Positions 54,690 to 62,621 of a DNA stretch of 64,000 nt are shown here, one piece after another. The notes below the pieces were generated by a model that saw only the letters and a program-made list of their open reading frames with translations, made no database searches and was not told the origin of the DNA. Positions within the stretch are counted from its first letter, which is position 1. Each line of letters begins with the position of its first letter. The translations under genes and the position numbers were made by a program. The stretch lies in NCBI GenBank assembly GCA_020853885.1, contig JADYXZ010000019.1:124001-188000 (forward strand), written 5' to 3'. This stretch comes from Bradyrhizobiaceae bacterium. GTDB taxonomy: Bacteria; Pseudomonadota; Alphaproteobacteria; Rhizobiales; Xanthobacteraceae.

Positions 54690-55520
54690 ATGGCGAAGAA
54701 ACGCGGAGCGGCACACGGCGGCGGCGGGCACGGCTGGTTCGTGACGTTCGCGGACCTCATGGGCCTGCTCGTGAGCTTCTTCGTGATGCTGGTCGCGTTC
54801 TCGACGCAGGACGCGGGCAAGCTGCAGGTCGTCGCCGGCTCCATGCGCGAGGCGTTCGGCACCCAGAAGGTGAACCGCTTCACCGGCATCGTCGAGGTCG
54901 ACGGCGTGCCGATCCGCCCGCGCCTGAAGAGCGCGGAGCGCGTGCCGCCCGATCTCGCCACCGACCGCCCGGCGCCGAACGAGCTCGACAACAAGCTCGA
55001 GCGCGGCTTGCGCGACGTGACTGACCGCCAGTTCGCGCTCGCCGCCGCCTCGCTGCGTCAGGCGCTGCAGGAGCTTCCCGATATCGCCGAGCTCTCCAAG
55101 CACATCGTCGTCACCGAGACGAAGGACGGCCTCAATATCGAGATCGTCGATCAGGACGGCCGCTCCATGTTCCCCGAGGGGGCCAAGGAGCCCTATGACC
55201 GCACGCGCACCGTGGTCGCCAAGATCGCCGAAGGCATCCGCAAGCTGCCCTACCGGCTCACGATCACCGGCCACACCTCGGCGAGCAACCGCCCGCCGCG
55301 GCCCGGCTACGGCGCCTTCGATCTCTCCGCCGACCGCGCCAACGCCGTGCGCGCGATCCTCGAGGCCGAAGGCGTGATGCCGAACCAGATGTACATGGTG
55401 GCGGGCCGCGCCGACACGCAGCCGCTGTTCCCCGAGGACCCGTACCTCGCCGCCAACCGCCGCGTCTCCATCACGCTGATGAAGGAAGCGCCGCCGGTGC
55501 CCTTCGGGTTGAAGCCGTAG
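54690..55520 (+). CDS. MotB-like OmpA-domain protein (stator partner)
   Basis: 276 residues. One N-terminal membrane helix (18-37, FVTFADLMGLLVSFFVMLVA) carries the ion-binding Asp (D22), as in MotB. A long linker precedes the C-terminal OmpA peptidoglycan-binding domain (about 150-270), with LTITGHTSASN, LSADRANAVRAILEAEGV and ANRRVSITL. It anchors the stator to the cell wall. The gap to the MotA-like gene is 20 bp. An extended middle (about 70-140) differs from short MotB proteins. Confidence 0.9.
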   Translation: MAKKRGAAHGGGGHGWFVTFADLMGLLVSFFVMLVAFSTQDAGKLQVVAGSMREAFGTQKVNRFTGIVEVDGVPIRPRLKSAERVPPDLATDRPAPNELDNKLERGLRDVTDRQFALAAASLRQALQELPDIAELSKHIVVTETKDGLNIEIVDQDGRSMFPEGAKEPYDRTRTVVAKIAEGIRKLPYRLTITGHTSASNRPPRPGYGAFDLSADRANAVRAILEAEGVMPNQMYMVAGRADTQPLFPEDPYLAANRRVSITLMKEAPPVPFGLKP

Positions 55521-55533
55521 ATAGCCGGACGAC

Positions 55534-55642
55534 GACCTCACCCTTCGAGACGTGGCGCTTCGCGCAGCTCCTCAGGGCGAGGTCACTTTTTTTGGCCTCA
55601 TGGTGAGGAGCCGGGCGAAGCCCGGCTCCTCACCATGAGGCC
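55534..55642. repeat. Palindromic repeat family A, locus 5 (two units)
   Basis: Unit one (55534-55584) has arms GACCTCACCCTTCGAGACG and GCTCCTCAGGGCGAGGTC. Unit two (55594-55642) is a perfect 23-bp stem (GGCCTCATGGTGAGGAGCCG and its complement) on a GAA loop. T-runs between units suggest they could also end the motB transcript. Confidence 0.93.
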
Positions 55643-55709
55643 GCTCACGGGCCCGCCGCTTGACCCCGCCGCGTCGCTCCTCCACATCAGCGCCCGAAGG
55701 AGCGCGCGC

Positions 55710-56045
55710 ATGAACCAGCCCGCCGGAGCCAAAGTTCACGATCTCACCGTCCAGGAGGTGAGAGCCGGCCTCGAGACCGGGGAGATCGTCCTCGTCGACG
55801 TGCGCGAGCCGCATGAGAATGCGGCCGAGCGCATCCCGGGCGGCGCGCTGAACGCGCTGCAGAGCTTCGACCCGGCAGCACTCCCGGACCCCGGCGCTAG
55901 GCGCCTCGTTTTCTACTGCCGCTCCGGCCGCCGCTCGGTGACGGCGTCGCAGCTCGCGCAGGCCGCGGGCCTGCCCTACGACGCCCACATGGCCGGCGGC
56001 ATCCTCGCCTGGAAGGAAGCCGGCTTCGACACCGAGCGCGGGTGA
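55710..56045 (+). CDS. Rhodanese-like sulfurtransferase
   Basis: 111 residues from the ATG at 55710 with GAAGGA upstream; 25 earlier codons are translated repeat. A single rhodanese domain is present: VLVDVREPHE, ERIPGGALNAL and the catalytic loop FYCRSGRRSV (C70). It would carry persulfide sulfur in the cytoplasm. The partner is unknown. It is framed by repeat families A and C. Confidence 0.9.
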   Translation: MNQPAGAKVHDLTVQEVRAGLETGEIVLVDVREPHENAAERIPGGALNALQSFDPAALPDPGARRLVFYCRSGRRSVTASQLAQAAGLPYDAHMAGGILAWKEAGFDTERG

Positions 56046-56052
56046 AAAATTT

Positions 56053-56177
56053 CCCTCCCCCGCTTGCGGGGGAGGGTGGCGAGCGAAGCGAGCCGGGTGG
56101 GGGTCGTTCGCAATCGCCGTTGCCACCCCACCCGGCTCGGCGCTTTGCGCCTCGCCACCCTCCCCTGAAGGGGAGGG
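56053..56177. repeat. Repeat family C inverted pair without a gene (C3)
   Basis: The left half (56053-56103) reads CCCTCCCCCGC-TT-GCGGGGGAGGG, TGGCGAGCGAAGCGAGCCGG, GTGGGGG. The right half (56126-56177) is its inverse: CCCCACCCGGCTCGGCGC, TTTGCGCCTCGCCA and CCCTCCCCTGAAGGGGAGGG. Only 22 bp (56104-56125) separate the halves. The layout is the same as around the DUF559 gene but without the gene. Confidence 0.92.
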
Positions 56178-56203
56178 ATTGGAAAGAGGAGACCAACCGC
56201 AAA

Positions 56204-57337
56204 ATGACGGTTCGACTCGTCCGTAATTTCCTGATCGCCATCCTCGCCACCTTCGCCATCGCCGCACTGACGGCGTCTGCGCGCGCGCAGGATCGTGTCG
56301 TCAACATCTACAACTGGTCGGACTACATCGACCCCAAGGTGCTCGAGGACTTCACGAAGGGGACCGGCATCAAGGTCGTCTATGACACCTTCGACAGCAA
56401 CGACGTGGTCGAGACCAAGATGCTCGCGGGGAAAACCGGCTACGACGTCGTCGTGCCCTCGCAGACCTATCTGCAGCGGCTGATTTCCGCCGGCGTGTTC
56501 CAGAAGCTCGACAAGTCGAAGCTGCCGAACCTGAAGCACGCCTGGCCGGAGATCGCGAAGCGCCTCGCCACCTACGACCCCGGCAACGAATACGCGGTCA
56601 ACTACATGTGGGGCACGACCGGCATCGGCGTGAACCTCGACCGCGCGCGCGAGCGGCTCGGCAAGGTTCCGCTCAACACCTGGGACGTGGTGTTCAAGCC
56701 GGAGGTGCTCGCGAAGTTCGCCGATTGCGGCGTGCACCTGCTCGACGCGCCCGACGAGCTCATCCCCACGGCGCTGCGCTGGCTAGGCCTCAACCCCGAC
56801 AGCAAGAACACCGCCGACATCGAGAAGGCGGGCGCGGCGCTCATGCAGATCCGCCCGCACGTGCGCAAGTTCCATTCGTCGGAATACATCAACGCGCTGG
56901 CGAACGGCGAGATCTGCCTCGCCGTCGGCTGGTCCGGCGACGTGCTGCAGGCGAAGGCGCGCGCCGAGGAGGCGGCGCAGGGAACGGGTAAAGGCGCGGG
57001 CAAATCCGTGAACCTCGACTACGTGCTGCCGAAGGAAGGCGCGCACATGTGGTTCGACAGCATGGCGATCCCGAAGGACGCGCCGCACGTCGCCGAGGCG
57101 CACGCCTTCATCGACTACATGCTGCGGCCGGAGGCGGCGGCGAAGAACAGCAACGCCGTCTCCTACGCGAGCGGCAACCTTGCCGCGCAGCAATTCATCG
57201 ACAGGAAAATCCTCGACAACCCGTCAATCTACCCCGACGCGGAGACGATGCAGCGCCTCTTCATCTCGACGCCCTACGACCAGAAGACCCAGCGCATCGT
57301 CACGCGGGTTTGGACCAGGGTGAAGACGGGGAGGTGA
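56204..57337 (+). CDS. PotF/PotD-type polyamine-binding periplasmic protein
   Basis: 377 residues from the ATG at 56204; the open frame upstream is translated repeat C3. A Sec signal is cut near ARAQ (26-29). The mature start VVNIYNWSDYIDPKVLEDF is diagnostic of putrescine/spermidine-binding PotF/PotD proteins, and GKTGYDVVVPSQTYLQRL, NYMWGTTGIGVNLDRARERL and SGDVLQAKARAEEA also match. No permease or ATPase genes follow, so it must work with a distant ABC transporter or act as a sensor input. Confidence 0.93.
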   Translation: MTVRLVRNFLIAILATFAIAALTASARAQDRVVNIYNWSDYIDPKVLEDFTKGTGIKVVYDTFDSNDVVETKMLAGKTGYDVVVPSQTYLQRLISAGVFQKLDKSKLPNLKHAWPEIAKRLATYDPGNEYAVNYMWGTTGIGVNLDRARERLGKVPLNTWDVVFKPEVLAKFADCGVHLLDAPDELIPTALRWLGLNPDSKNTADIEKAGAALMQIRPHVRKFHSSEYINALANGEICLAVGWSGDVLQAKARAEEAAQGTGKGAGKSVNLDYVLPKEGAHMWFDSMAIPKDAPHVAEAHAFIDYMLRPEAAAKNSNAVSYASGNLAAQQFIDRKILDNPSIYPDAETMQRLFISTPYDQKTQRIVTRVWTRVKTGR

Positions 57338-57339
57338 GG

Positions 57340-57378
57340 GTCATCCTGAGGTGGCCGGCGAAGCGGCCCTCGAAGGAC
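57340..57378. repeat. Degenerate family A repeat, locus 6
   Basis: GTCATCCTGAGGTGGCCGGC and GCGGCCCTCGAAGGAC pair with TCAT/ATGA-type ends partly decayed. It lies directly after the polyamine-binding gene stop. Confidence 0.7.
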
Positions 57379-57392
57379 GCGATCAGAGGAAT

Positions 57393-57513
57393 CGTCATCC
57401 CGGCCGAGCGAGCGCACTTGTGCGCGAGCGAGAGCCGGGATCGTATGCAGCAGGAGGAAGACGGTCCCGGCTCGCGCTCGCTTGCCTCGCAAGCTCGCTC
57501 GGCCGGGACGACG
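57393..57513. repeat. Palindromic repeat family G (121 nt)
   Basis: Outer arms CGTCATCCCGGCCGAGCGAG and CTCGCTCGGCCGGGACGACG (one change) enclose inner arms GCGAGAGCCGGGATCG and CGGTCCCGGCTCGC. It forms a long two-level hairpin between the convergent potF-like and Crp/Fnr genes. Confidence 0.9.
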
Positions 57514-57539
57514 GGCCGTAAGGCGCGCCGTGGCGCCCC

Positions 57540-58259
57540 TCACGCCTCCGCCAGCCGCCGCAACTGGTCGTAATCGAGAATGGTGAGCTTGCGTCCGCCG
57601 ATGCGGATCAGCGCGTTGCGCTGGAATTCGTTGAGCACGCGGCTCACGTGCACGGCGGTGAGCCCGGTGGCGTCGGCGATCTGCCGCTGGCGCAGCGGAA
57701 AATCCATCGTCTGCTCCTGCACCATCCCGTGCAGCGCAAGCCGCTTGCCGAGATCGAGGATCAGCCGCGCGATCCGCTCGTCCGCCGTCCGCCGTCCGAG
57801 ATCGATCGCCAGATCGTCCGCCTGCGCCCGCTCCGCGCTCCACAGCTCGCCGAGCGTGCGCAAGAGGTCCGGACTCGACAAGACGGTGTCCCGCATCTCC
57901 TCGCGCCGGAAGCGGCGGTAGAACACCTCGGTGATCGCCTCGATCGTGCGTCCGAACCGCGGCTGGAACAGGCTCGCGGTGGAGTCGATCTCGCCCGGCA
58001 GCAGGAACGCGAGGGTCTGCCGGCGGCCGTCGGCCATCGCGGTCGAAACCATGGCCCAGCCGCTGCAGATCACGTGCACGAATTCCGACCATTCGCGCGG
58101 CCCGCAGATCACCCGCCGCGCCGTGATCGACTGCACGAGCGTGCGCGCGGACGAGGTCGCCGGCAGCGCGCTCGGCTTGTGCCGCATGCCCGCGCACAGG
58201 TTCAGCCGTTTGGCGGCGCAAGCGCCACAAGCGGTGAATGTGCCCGGCTCGTTGCTCAT
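57540..58259 (-). CDS. Crp/Fnr-family regulator with a partial Fnr cysteine set
   Basis: 239 residues. An N-terminal cysteine cluster C11-x2-C14-x7-C22 (CGACAAKRLNLC) matches the spacing of FnrL-type [4Fe-4S] regulators. The cyclic-nucleotide-like domain spans about 35-130. The HTH (193-213) has GLTAVHVSRVLNEFQR, close to the Fnr/FixK recognition helix. The fourth Fnr ligand normally lies past the beta-roll, and there the sequence reads ITEVFYRRF with no Cys; C52 and C65 lie elsewhere. It may sense oxygen, nitric oxide or redox, or be cluster-free. Confidence 0.9.
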   Translation of the reverse strand: MSNEPGTFTACGACAAKRLNLCAGMRHKPSALPATSSARTLVQSITARRVICGPREWSEFVHVICSGWAMVSTAMADGRRQTLAFLLPGEIDSTASLFQPRFGRTIEAITEVFYRRFRREEMRDTVLSSPDLLRTLGELWSAERAQADDLAIDLGRRTADERIARLILDLGKRLALHGMVQEQTMDFPLRQRQIADATGLTAVHVSRVLNEFQRNALIRIGGRKLTILDYDQLRRLAEA

Positions 58260-58266
58260 GCCGTCT

Positions 58267-60030
58267 TCATGCCGCCCGCTCGTCCGCGGCCCCAGGCTTC
58301 GGCGACGCCGCGGCGGCGAGGCGAGGGCCGGCGGCCGCCCTTCCGGCCTGCAGCCGGAACTGTGCCACGCGCTTCTGCATCATCGTCGCCATCTCTTCGA
58401 GCGTCTTCGCCGATGCCGCATTCTGCTCCACGAGCGCCGAGTTTTGCTGCGTCACTTCGTCCATCTGCGTGAGCGCGGTGTTGATCTGGTCGATGCCGGT
58501 GGCTTGCTCGCCGCTCGCGGACGCGATCTCGGAGACGACGTCCGCCACCTGCTTGATCGAGGCGACGATCTCGGAGAGCGCAGTACCGGCGCGGTTCACG
58601 AGCTCGACGCCCTCCTGCACCTGCTCGGAGCTGTTGTTGATCAGCTCCTTGATGTCCTTCGCCGCCTGCGACGATCGCTGCGCGAGGCTGCGCACCTCCG
58701 CCGCCACGACCGCGAACCCGCGCCCCGCTTCGCCGGCGCGCGCCGCCTCCACCGCCGCGTTCAGCGCCAGCAGATTGGTCTGGAACGCGATCTCGTCGAT
58801 CACGCCGATGATGTCGGAAATCTTCTTCGAGGATTCCTCGATCTTCGCCATCGAGGCCACTGCCGATCCGATCACCTCGCCGCCGCGGCCCGCCACCTCG
58901 CGCGTGCTGCCGGCGAACTCGTTGGCCTTGTGCGCGTTCTCGGCGTTCCTCTTCACCGTCGCCGACATCTGCTCCATCGAGGCCGACGTCTGTTCCAGGC
59001 TGGCCGCCTGTTCCTCCGTCCGCTGCGACAGGTCCGTCGTGCTCGAGGAGATTTCCTTGGCGGCGTTGGAGACTTCGTCGGAGGCTCCCCGGATCTCCGT
59101 CATGATCGCCGCCATCGAGTCGAGCAGGTCGTTCACCCCGCCGCACAGTTGCGCGAGCTCCCCCGACTTGCCGCTCATTGGAATGCGGCGCGTGAAATCG
59201 TTCGCCTTCGCCGCCGCCACCACCTGTCCGGTCTGCTCCACCGCGACCCGCATGGCGGTCACGTCGGACGCGTATTTGACGACCTTGAATGCCTTGCCGT
59301 TCGTATCGAGGATCGGGTTGTAGCTCGCCTGAATCCAGATTTCCTTGCCGCCCTTGCCGATGCGCTTGTATTGGGCGGCGTCGAATTCGCCGCGCGCGAG
59401 CTTCTGCCAGAATGCCTGGTACTCCGGGCTGTCGCGATAAGCCGGCTCGACGAATATGCTGTGGTGCCGGCCGCGGATCTCATCGAGCGTGTAGCCCATC
59501 ACGTTCAGGAAATTCTCGTTGGCGTGGACGATCTGCCCGTCGAGCGTGAACTCGATGACCGCCTGCGCCTTGTTGATGGCGGCGAGCATCCCTTCGTTCA
59601 TGCGCGATTCGGTGACGTCCTTCCATTCCAGCATGTTGCCGATGTAGTTGCCGCTCTTGTCGAGCAGCGCGTTGACGAGCAGCGAGATCTTGAGATCGCC
59701 GATCGTGATCTCGGTCTTGAACGGCAGCCGGGAAGGATCGGAAAGCAGCTTCCGCTGATGCTCGGGGTTCTCGTGAAACGTATCGATGCATGTGCCGACG
59801 ATCTTGTCGGGATCGAAGCCCGGCCAAGCCTTCCTGAACGTATCGAGATGCTTGTCGAACAACTCCTTCGTCGGCTGATTGACGTAGGTGACCGTAAAGT
59901 CCCGGTCGATCATCATGATCGCCGACGTCACGAGCTCCGGCATCCGCGCCTTCAGATACTCGAGCTTGCTCGAATGTTTTCCCGCGCTCTTGCCATTCGG
60001 TTGCGCAGATTCCGACTTGAACCAGGCCAT
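58267..60030 (-). CDS. Soluble methyl-accepting chemotaxis protein with two PAS domains
   Basis: 587 residues and no membrane helix. PAS1 spans about 25-130 ([20 protein letters not shown]). PAS2 spans about 135-250 ([33 protein letters not shown]). After a short HAMP-like stretch, the signalling domain (about 310-550) ends in the conserved hairpin tip [20 protein letters not shown]. The C-terminal tail is Ala/Pro-rich with no CheR-binding pentapeptide. It resembles cytoplasmic receptors of the Aer2/BdlA type. No che genes are in the window. Confidence 0.92.
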   Translation of the reverse strand: MAWFKSESAQPNGKSAGKHSSKLEYLKARMPELVTSAIMMIDRDFTVTYVNQPTKELFDKHLDTFRKAWPGFDPDKIVGTCIDTFHENPEHQRKLLSDPSRLPFKTEITIGDLKISLLVNALLDKSGNYIGNMLEWKDVTESRMNEGMLAAINKAQAVIEFTLDGQIVHANENFLNVMGYTLDEIRGRHHSIFVEPAYRDSPEYQAFWQKLARGEFDAAQYKRIGKGGKEIWIQASYNPILDTNGKAFKVVKYASDVTAMRVAVEQTGQVVAAAKANDFTRRIPMSGKSGELAQLCGGVNDLLDSMAAIMTEIRGASDEVSNAAKEISSSTTDLSQRTEEQAASLEQTSASMEQMSATVKRNAENAHKANEFAGSTREVAGRGGEVIGSAVASMAKIEESSKKISDIIGVIDEIAFQTNLLALNAAVEAARAGEAGRGFAVVAAEVRSLAQRSSQAAKDIKELINNSSEQVQEGVELVNRAGTALSEIVASIKQVADVVSEIASASGEQATGIDQINTALTQMDEVTQQNSALVEQNAASAKTLEEMATMMQKRVAQFRLQAGRAAAGPRLAAAASPKPGAADERAA

Positions 60031-60520
60031 GAAGTTTCCCCGTCTTGCCCCGTTGATCCCGACAGATATGACATCAGCGCATCAGCATCCGACCTTCGCC
60101 TTCACGACATCCGTCGGCGGCACGCAAGCGTGCGCTGGCTCCCGTGAATGGCGAATGGTTCATCCGTTCGACCGCCTGGAGTTTCTGCAGGGCGTGGCGC
60201 CGGCTGGCCCCTTCGAACTCGTTCCACTCAACAACGGACTGAATGCGAACGCGGCTGATCGACTCGACCCGCACCGCTTTCGGATGGAGCTTTTACGCTC
60301 GATTCGTTAGTGGGTAACTAAGTAGTGCGGGAACCGAAATTGTTGCCTCAAGATCACAACAAAAATTAAAGCCGCGGTTTCTTTCTGCGCGAAACCTGAC
60401 GCAGAAGTTTAGTGCGCACCTTTCAACTCGTTGCGTGGAGCGGATCGGAAATTTTCTCGCCGGCGGCGGTCGCGCCTTGTTGGTCGCCGTAGGCCGGCGC
60501 GATCAGGCAGGCCGTATCGG
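60031..60520. other. 490-bp gap between the chemoreceptor and lpxXL
   Basis: Both neighbouring genes are on the minus strand, so this gap holds the chemoreceptor promoter and the lpxXL 3' region. About 60300-60410 is unusually AT-rich for the window, with GTTAGTGGGTAACTAAG as an imperfect dyad. I see no clear gene; a plus-strand frame ending at 60310 has no ribosome site I trust. No terminator with a U-tract is visible after lpxXL. Confidence 0.5.
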
Positions 60521-61480
60521 TCAGGCCCGCCAGCGGCGGTGCAGCCAGAGCCATTGCTCCGGGTGCTCGCGCACCCAGCCTTCGATGATGGAGGTGACGG
60601 TCTGCATCGCGCCGGCGATGTCGATGAGCCCCTCCGCATCGCGCGGCAGGTCGATCGCCGGCGTCAGCTCGAGCCGGAAACGGTTTTTCGGCAGCCGGAT
60701 CACCCGCGCGCCGTGCACCGGGCACTCGTATTGCCGCACCAGCCGCGCGAGCGTCGGGTTCGCCCAGCACGGCCGCCCGAAGAACTGCACCTTCACCCCG
60801 GGCTTGCGATGCTGGTCCACGAGCATGCCGAGATGTCCGCCGCGCTCGAGCACGCCGCCCATGAAGATGCCCGCTGCCGGTCCCGCCGGCACGAGCTGGC
60901 TCATCAGTTCAGCACGGGTTTCATGAATGAGCTCGGCGAAGACGCGGTTGTTCGGAATGCGGAACAGCACCGCCGAGTCGAGGCCGTATTTGCGTGCGGC
61001 GACCGCCGCCAGCTCCCAGTTCCCGAGATGCGCCGAGAACAGGAGCGCCGGCTTGTTGTCGGCATAGAGCCCGATGAAGCGCGAGACGTCGAAGGTCTCC
61101 ACGCGCCCCGCGTTCGGCCGCGCGTCGTCGTAATCCCACATCCTGTCGAGGTGCAGGAATTCGCCGGCCACGCGCCCGAGGTTCTCCCAGCAGCCCTTCA
61201 GGATTTCCTCGCGCTCCGCCTCGCTCTTCTCCGGGAAGGCGTGGCGCAGATTCTCGCGACCGATGCGGCTCACCGGCAGCCACGGGCCGATCCATCGCGC
61301 CCAGGTGCCGGTGAAATCCGACGAAGTATCCGGGTTGACCCGCGCAAGCACGTGCAGCAGCGGCTTCACCACGACGGCGAGCAGAAGATCGCCGAGCCGG
61401 CCAAACAGACGATCGACCGGCTCGAAGAACCACGCGTTCCGCTTTCGGAAGTAGCGCCAGCGGAGCCGTAACGTTCCCAT
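60521..61480 (-). CDS. lpxXL: LpxXL-like acyltransferase for very-long-chain fatty acid addition to lipid A
   Basis: 319 residues from the ATG at 61480. LpxL/HtrB family: the catalytic HxxxxE motif is HLGNWE (151-156), with PVSRIGRENLRHAFPEKS at 69-86 and DQHRKPGVKVQFFGRP later. It is the last gene of a lpxXL-adhXL-fabF1-fabF2 row, the order known from Rhizobium for 27-hydroxyoctacosanoate modification of lipid A. Family resemblance alone would suggest lauroyl transfer; the neighbours make VLCFA transfer more likely. Confidence 0.9.
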   Translation of the reverse strand: MGTLRLRWRYFRKRNAWFFEPVDRLFGRLGDLLLAVVVKPLLHVLARVNPDTSSDFTGTWARWIGPWLPVSRIGRENLRHAFPEKSEAEREEILKGCWENLGRVAGEFLHLDRMWDYDDARPNAGRVETFDVSRFIGLYADNKPALLFSAHLGNWELAAVAARKYGLDSAVLFRIPNNRVFAELIHETRAELMSQLVPAGPAAGIFMGGVLERGGHLGMLVDQHRKPGVKVQFFGRPCWANPTLARLVRQYECPVHGARVIRLPKNRFRLELTPAIDLPRDAEGLIDIAGAMQTVTSIIEGWVREHPEQWLWLHRRWRA

Positions 61481-61497
61481 GCCGGTGTCGGCCAGTT

Positions 61498-62520
61498 CTA
61501 GAACCGCACGACGATCTTGCCGAACACGCGCCGGCTTTCCAGCCGCGCGAGTCCCTCGCCGAAATCGGCGACGGCGATCTCGGAATCGATCACCGGCCGG
61601 ATGCCCTTCGCCATCTTGTCGAGGCTCGAGCGAATATTGGCGATGGTGAAGCCGAAGGAGCCGAAGATCTTGTACTGCTGCTGGAAGAGCTGCATCAGGT
61701 TCATCGTCGTCGTCGGCCCCGATGTCGCGCCGCAGGTGACCAGCCGGCCGCCGCGCTTCAGCGACAAGAGCGATCCCTGCCAGGTCTCCGCGCCGGTATG
61801 CTCGAACACGACGTCGACGCCCTTCTTCTGCGTGAGCTTGCGCACGACGCCTTCGAAGCGGTCCTTGCGGTAGTTGATGACGTGATCGGCGCCGAGCGCC
61901 TTCGCCTTTTCCGCCTTCTCGTCGTCGCCGACGGTGGTGATGACGTTCGCACCGAGCGCCTTGGCGATGCGGATCGCGGCCGAGCCGATGCCCGAGCCGC
62001 CAGCGTGCACAAGCACCGTCTCGCCCGGCTGCAGCTTCGCGTTGTCGAACAGCATGTGCTCGACGGTGGCGAAGGTGAGGGGAGCGCAGGCCGCGTCCGT
62101 CACGCTGACGCCGGCCGGCACCTTGATCGCGAGCCGCGCCGGCCAGTTGTAGAGGTCCTGCGCGTAGCCGTCGATGTGGAAGCCCGCGAGCCCATTCACG
62201 GTCTCGCAGAGATTCTCGCGGCCTTCGCGGCAGGCTTTGCACTGGCCGCAGGTGAGCGCGCCATAGGGCACCACGAGCTCGCCCGGCGCAAAGCCGGAAA
62301 CGCCTTCGCCGACGGCAGCGATCTCGCCGACCGCTTCCGCGCCGACCACGACCGGCAGCTTGCGCTTGGCGAAGGCCATGCCGCGCCACCCCCACACGTC
62401 GATGTGGTTGAGCGCGATCGCCCGCGTGCGGATCTGCACCTCGCCGGCGCCGGGCGCGGCGGGCGCCGGAATCTCGGCCAGTTCGAGTTTTCGGTCGCCG
62501 ACCAGCCGTAGCGCGCGCAT
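61498..62520 (-). CDS. Zinc-binding dehydrogenase of the lipid A VLCFA cluster (AdhXL-like)
   Basis: 340 residues from the ATG at 62520 (MRALRLVGDRKLELAE); an in-frame ATG at 62535 adds five residues. MDR superfamily: GHE-region GAEAVGEIAAVG, structural zinc cysteines CGQCKACREGRENLC, and the nucleotide loop HAGGSGIGSAAIR. The gene lies between lpxXL (17 bp) and fabF1, the position of adhXL in the Rhizobium VLCFA cluster. It probably takes part in making or oxidising the omega-1 hydroxylated C28 chain, but its exact reaction is not established from sequence. Confidence 0.88.
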   Translation of the reverse strand: MRALRLVGDRKLELAEIPAPAAPGAGEVQIRTRAIALNHIDVWGWRGMAFAKRKLPVVVGAEAVGEIAAVGEGVSGFAPGELVVPYGALTCGQCKACREGRENLCETVNGLAGFHIDGYAQDLYNWPARLAIKVPAGVSVTDAACAPLTFATVEHMLFDNAKLQPGETVLVHAGGSGIGSAAIRIAKALGANVITTVGDDEKAEKAKALGADHVINYRKDRFEGVVRKLTQKKGVDVVFEHTGAETWQGSLLSLKRGGRLVTCGATSGPTTTMNLMQLFQQQYKIFGSFGFTIANIRSSLDKMAKGIRPVIDSEIAVADFGEGLARLESRRVFGKIVVRF

Positions 62521-62621
62521 GCGGGAACGTTCCATGAAAGGAGAATAAGAAAGAAGGGAAACGGCTAAGCGGTCAGCCGCGCGCCGTCAATCGTGCAGCA
62601 ACCGGCCGCAGGCACGGCGCC

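Noticed and set aside
60029-60310. Plus-strand frame ending MELLRSIR upstream of the chemoreceptor
   Set aside because: No ribosome site or recognisable domain; overlaps the chemoreceptor start region. It cannot be excluded, only unsupported.
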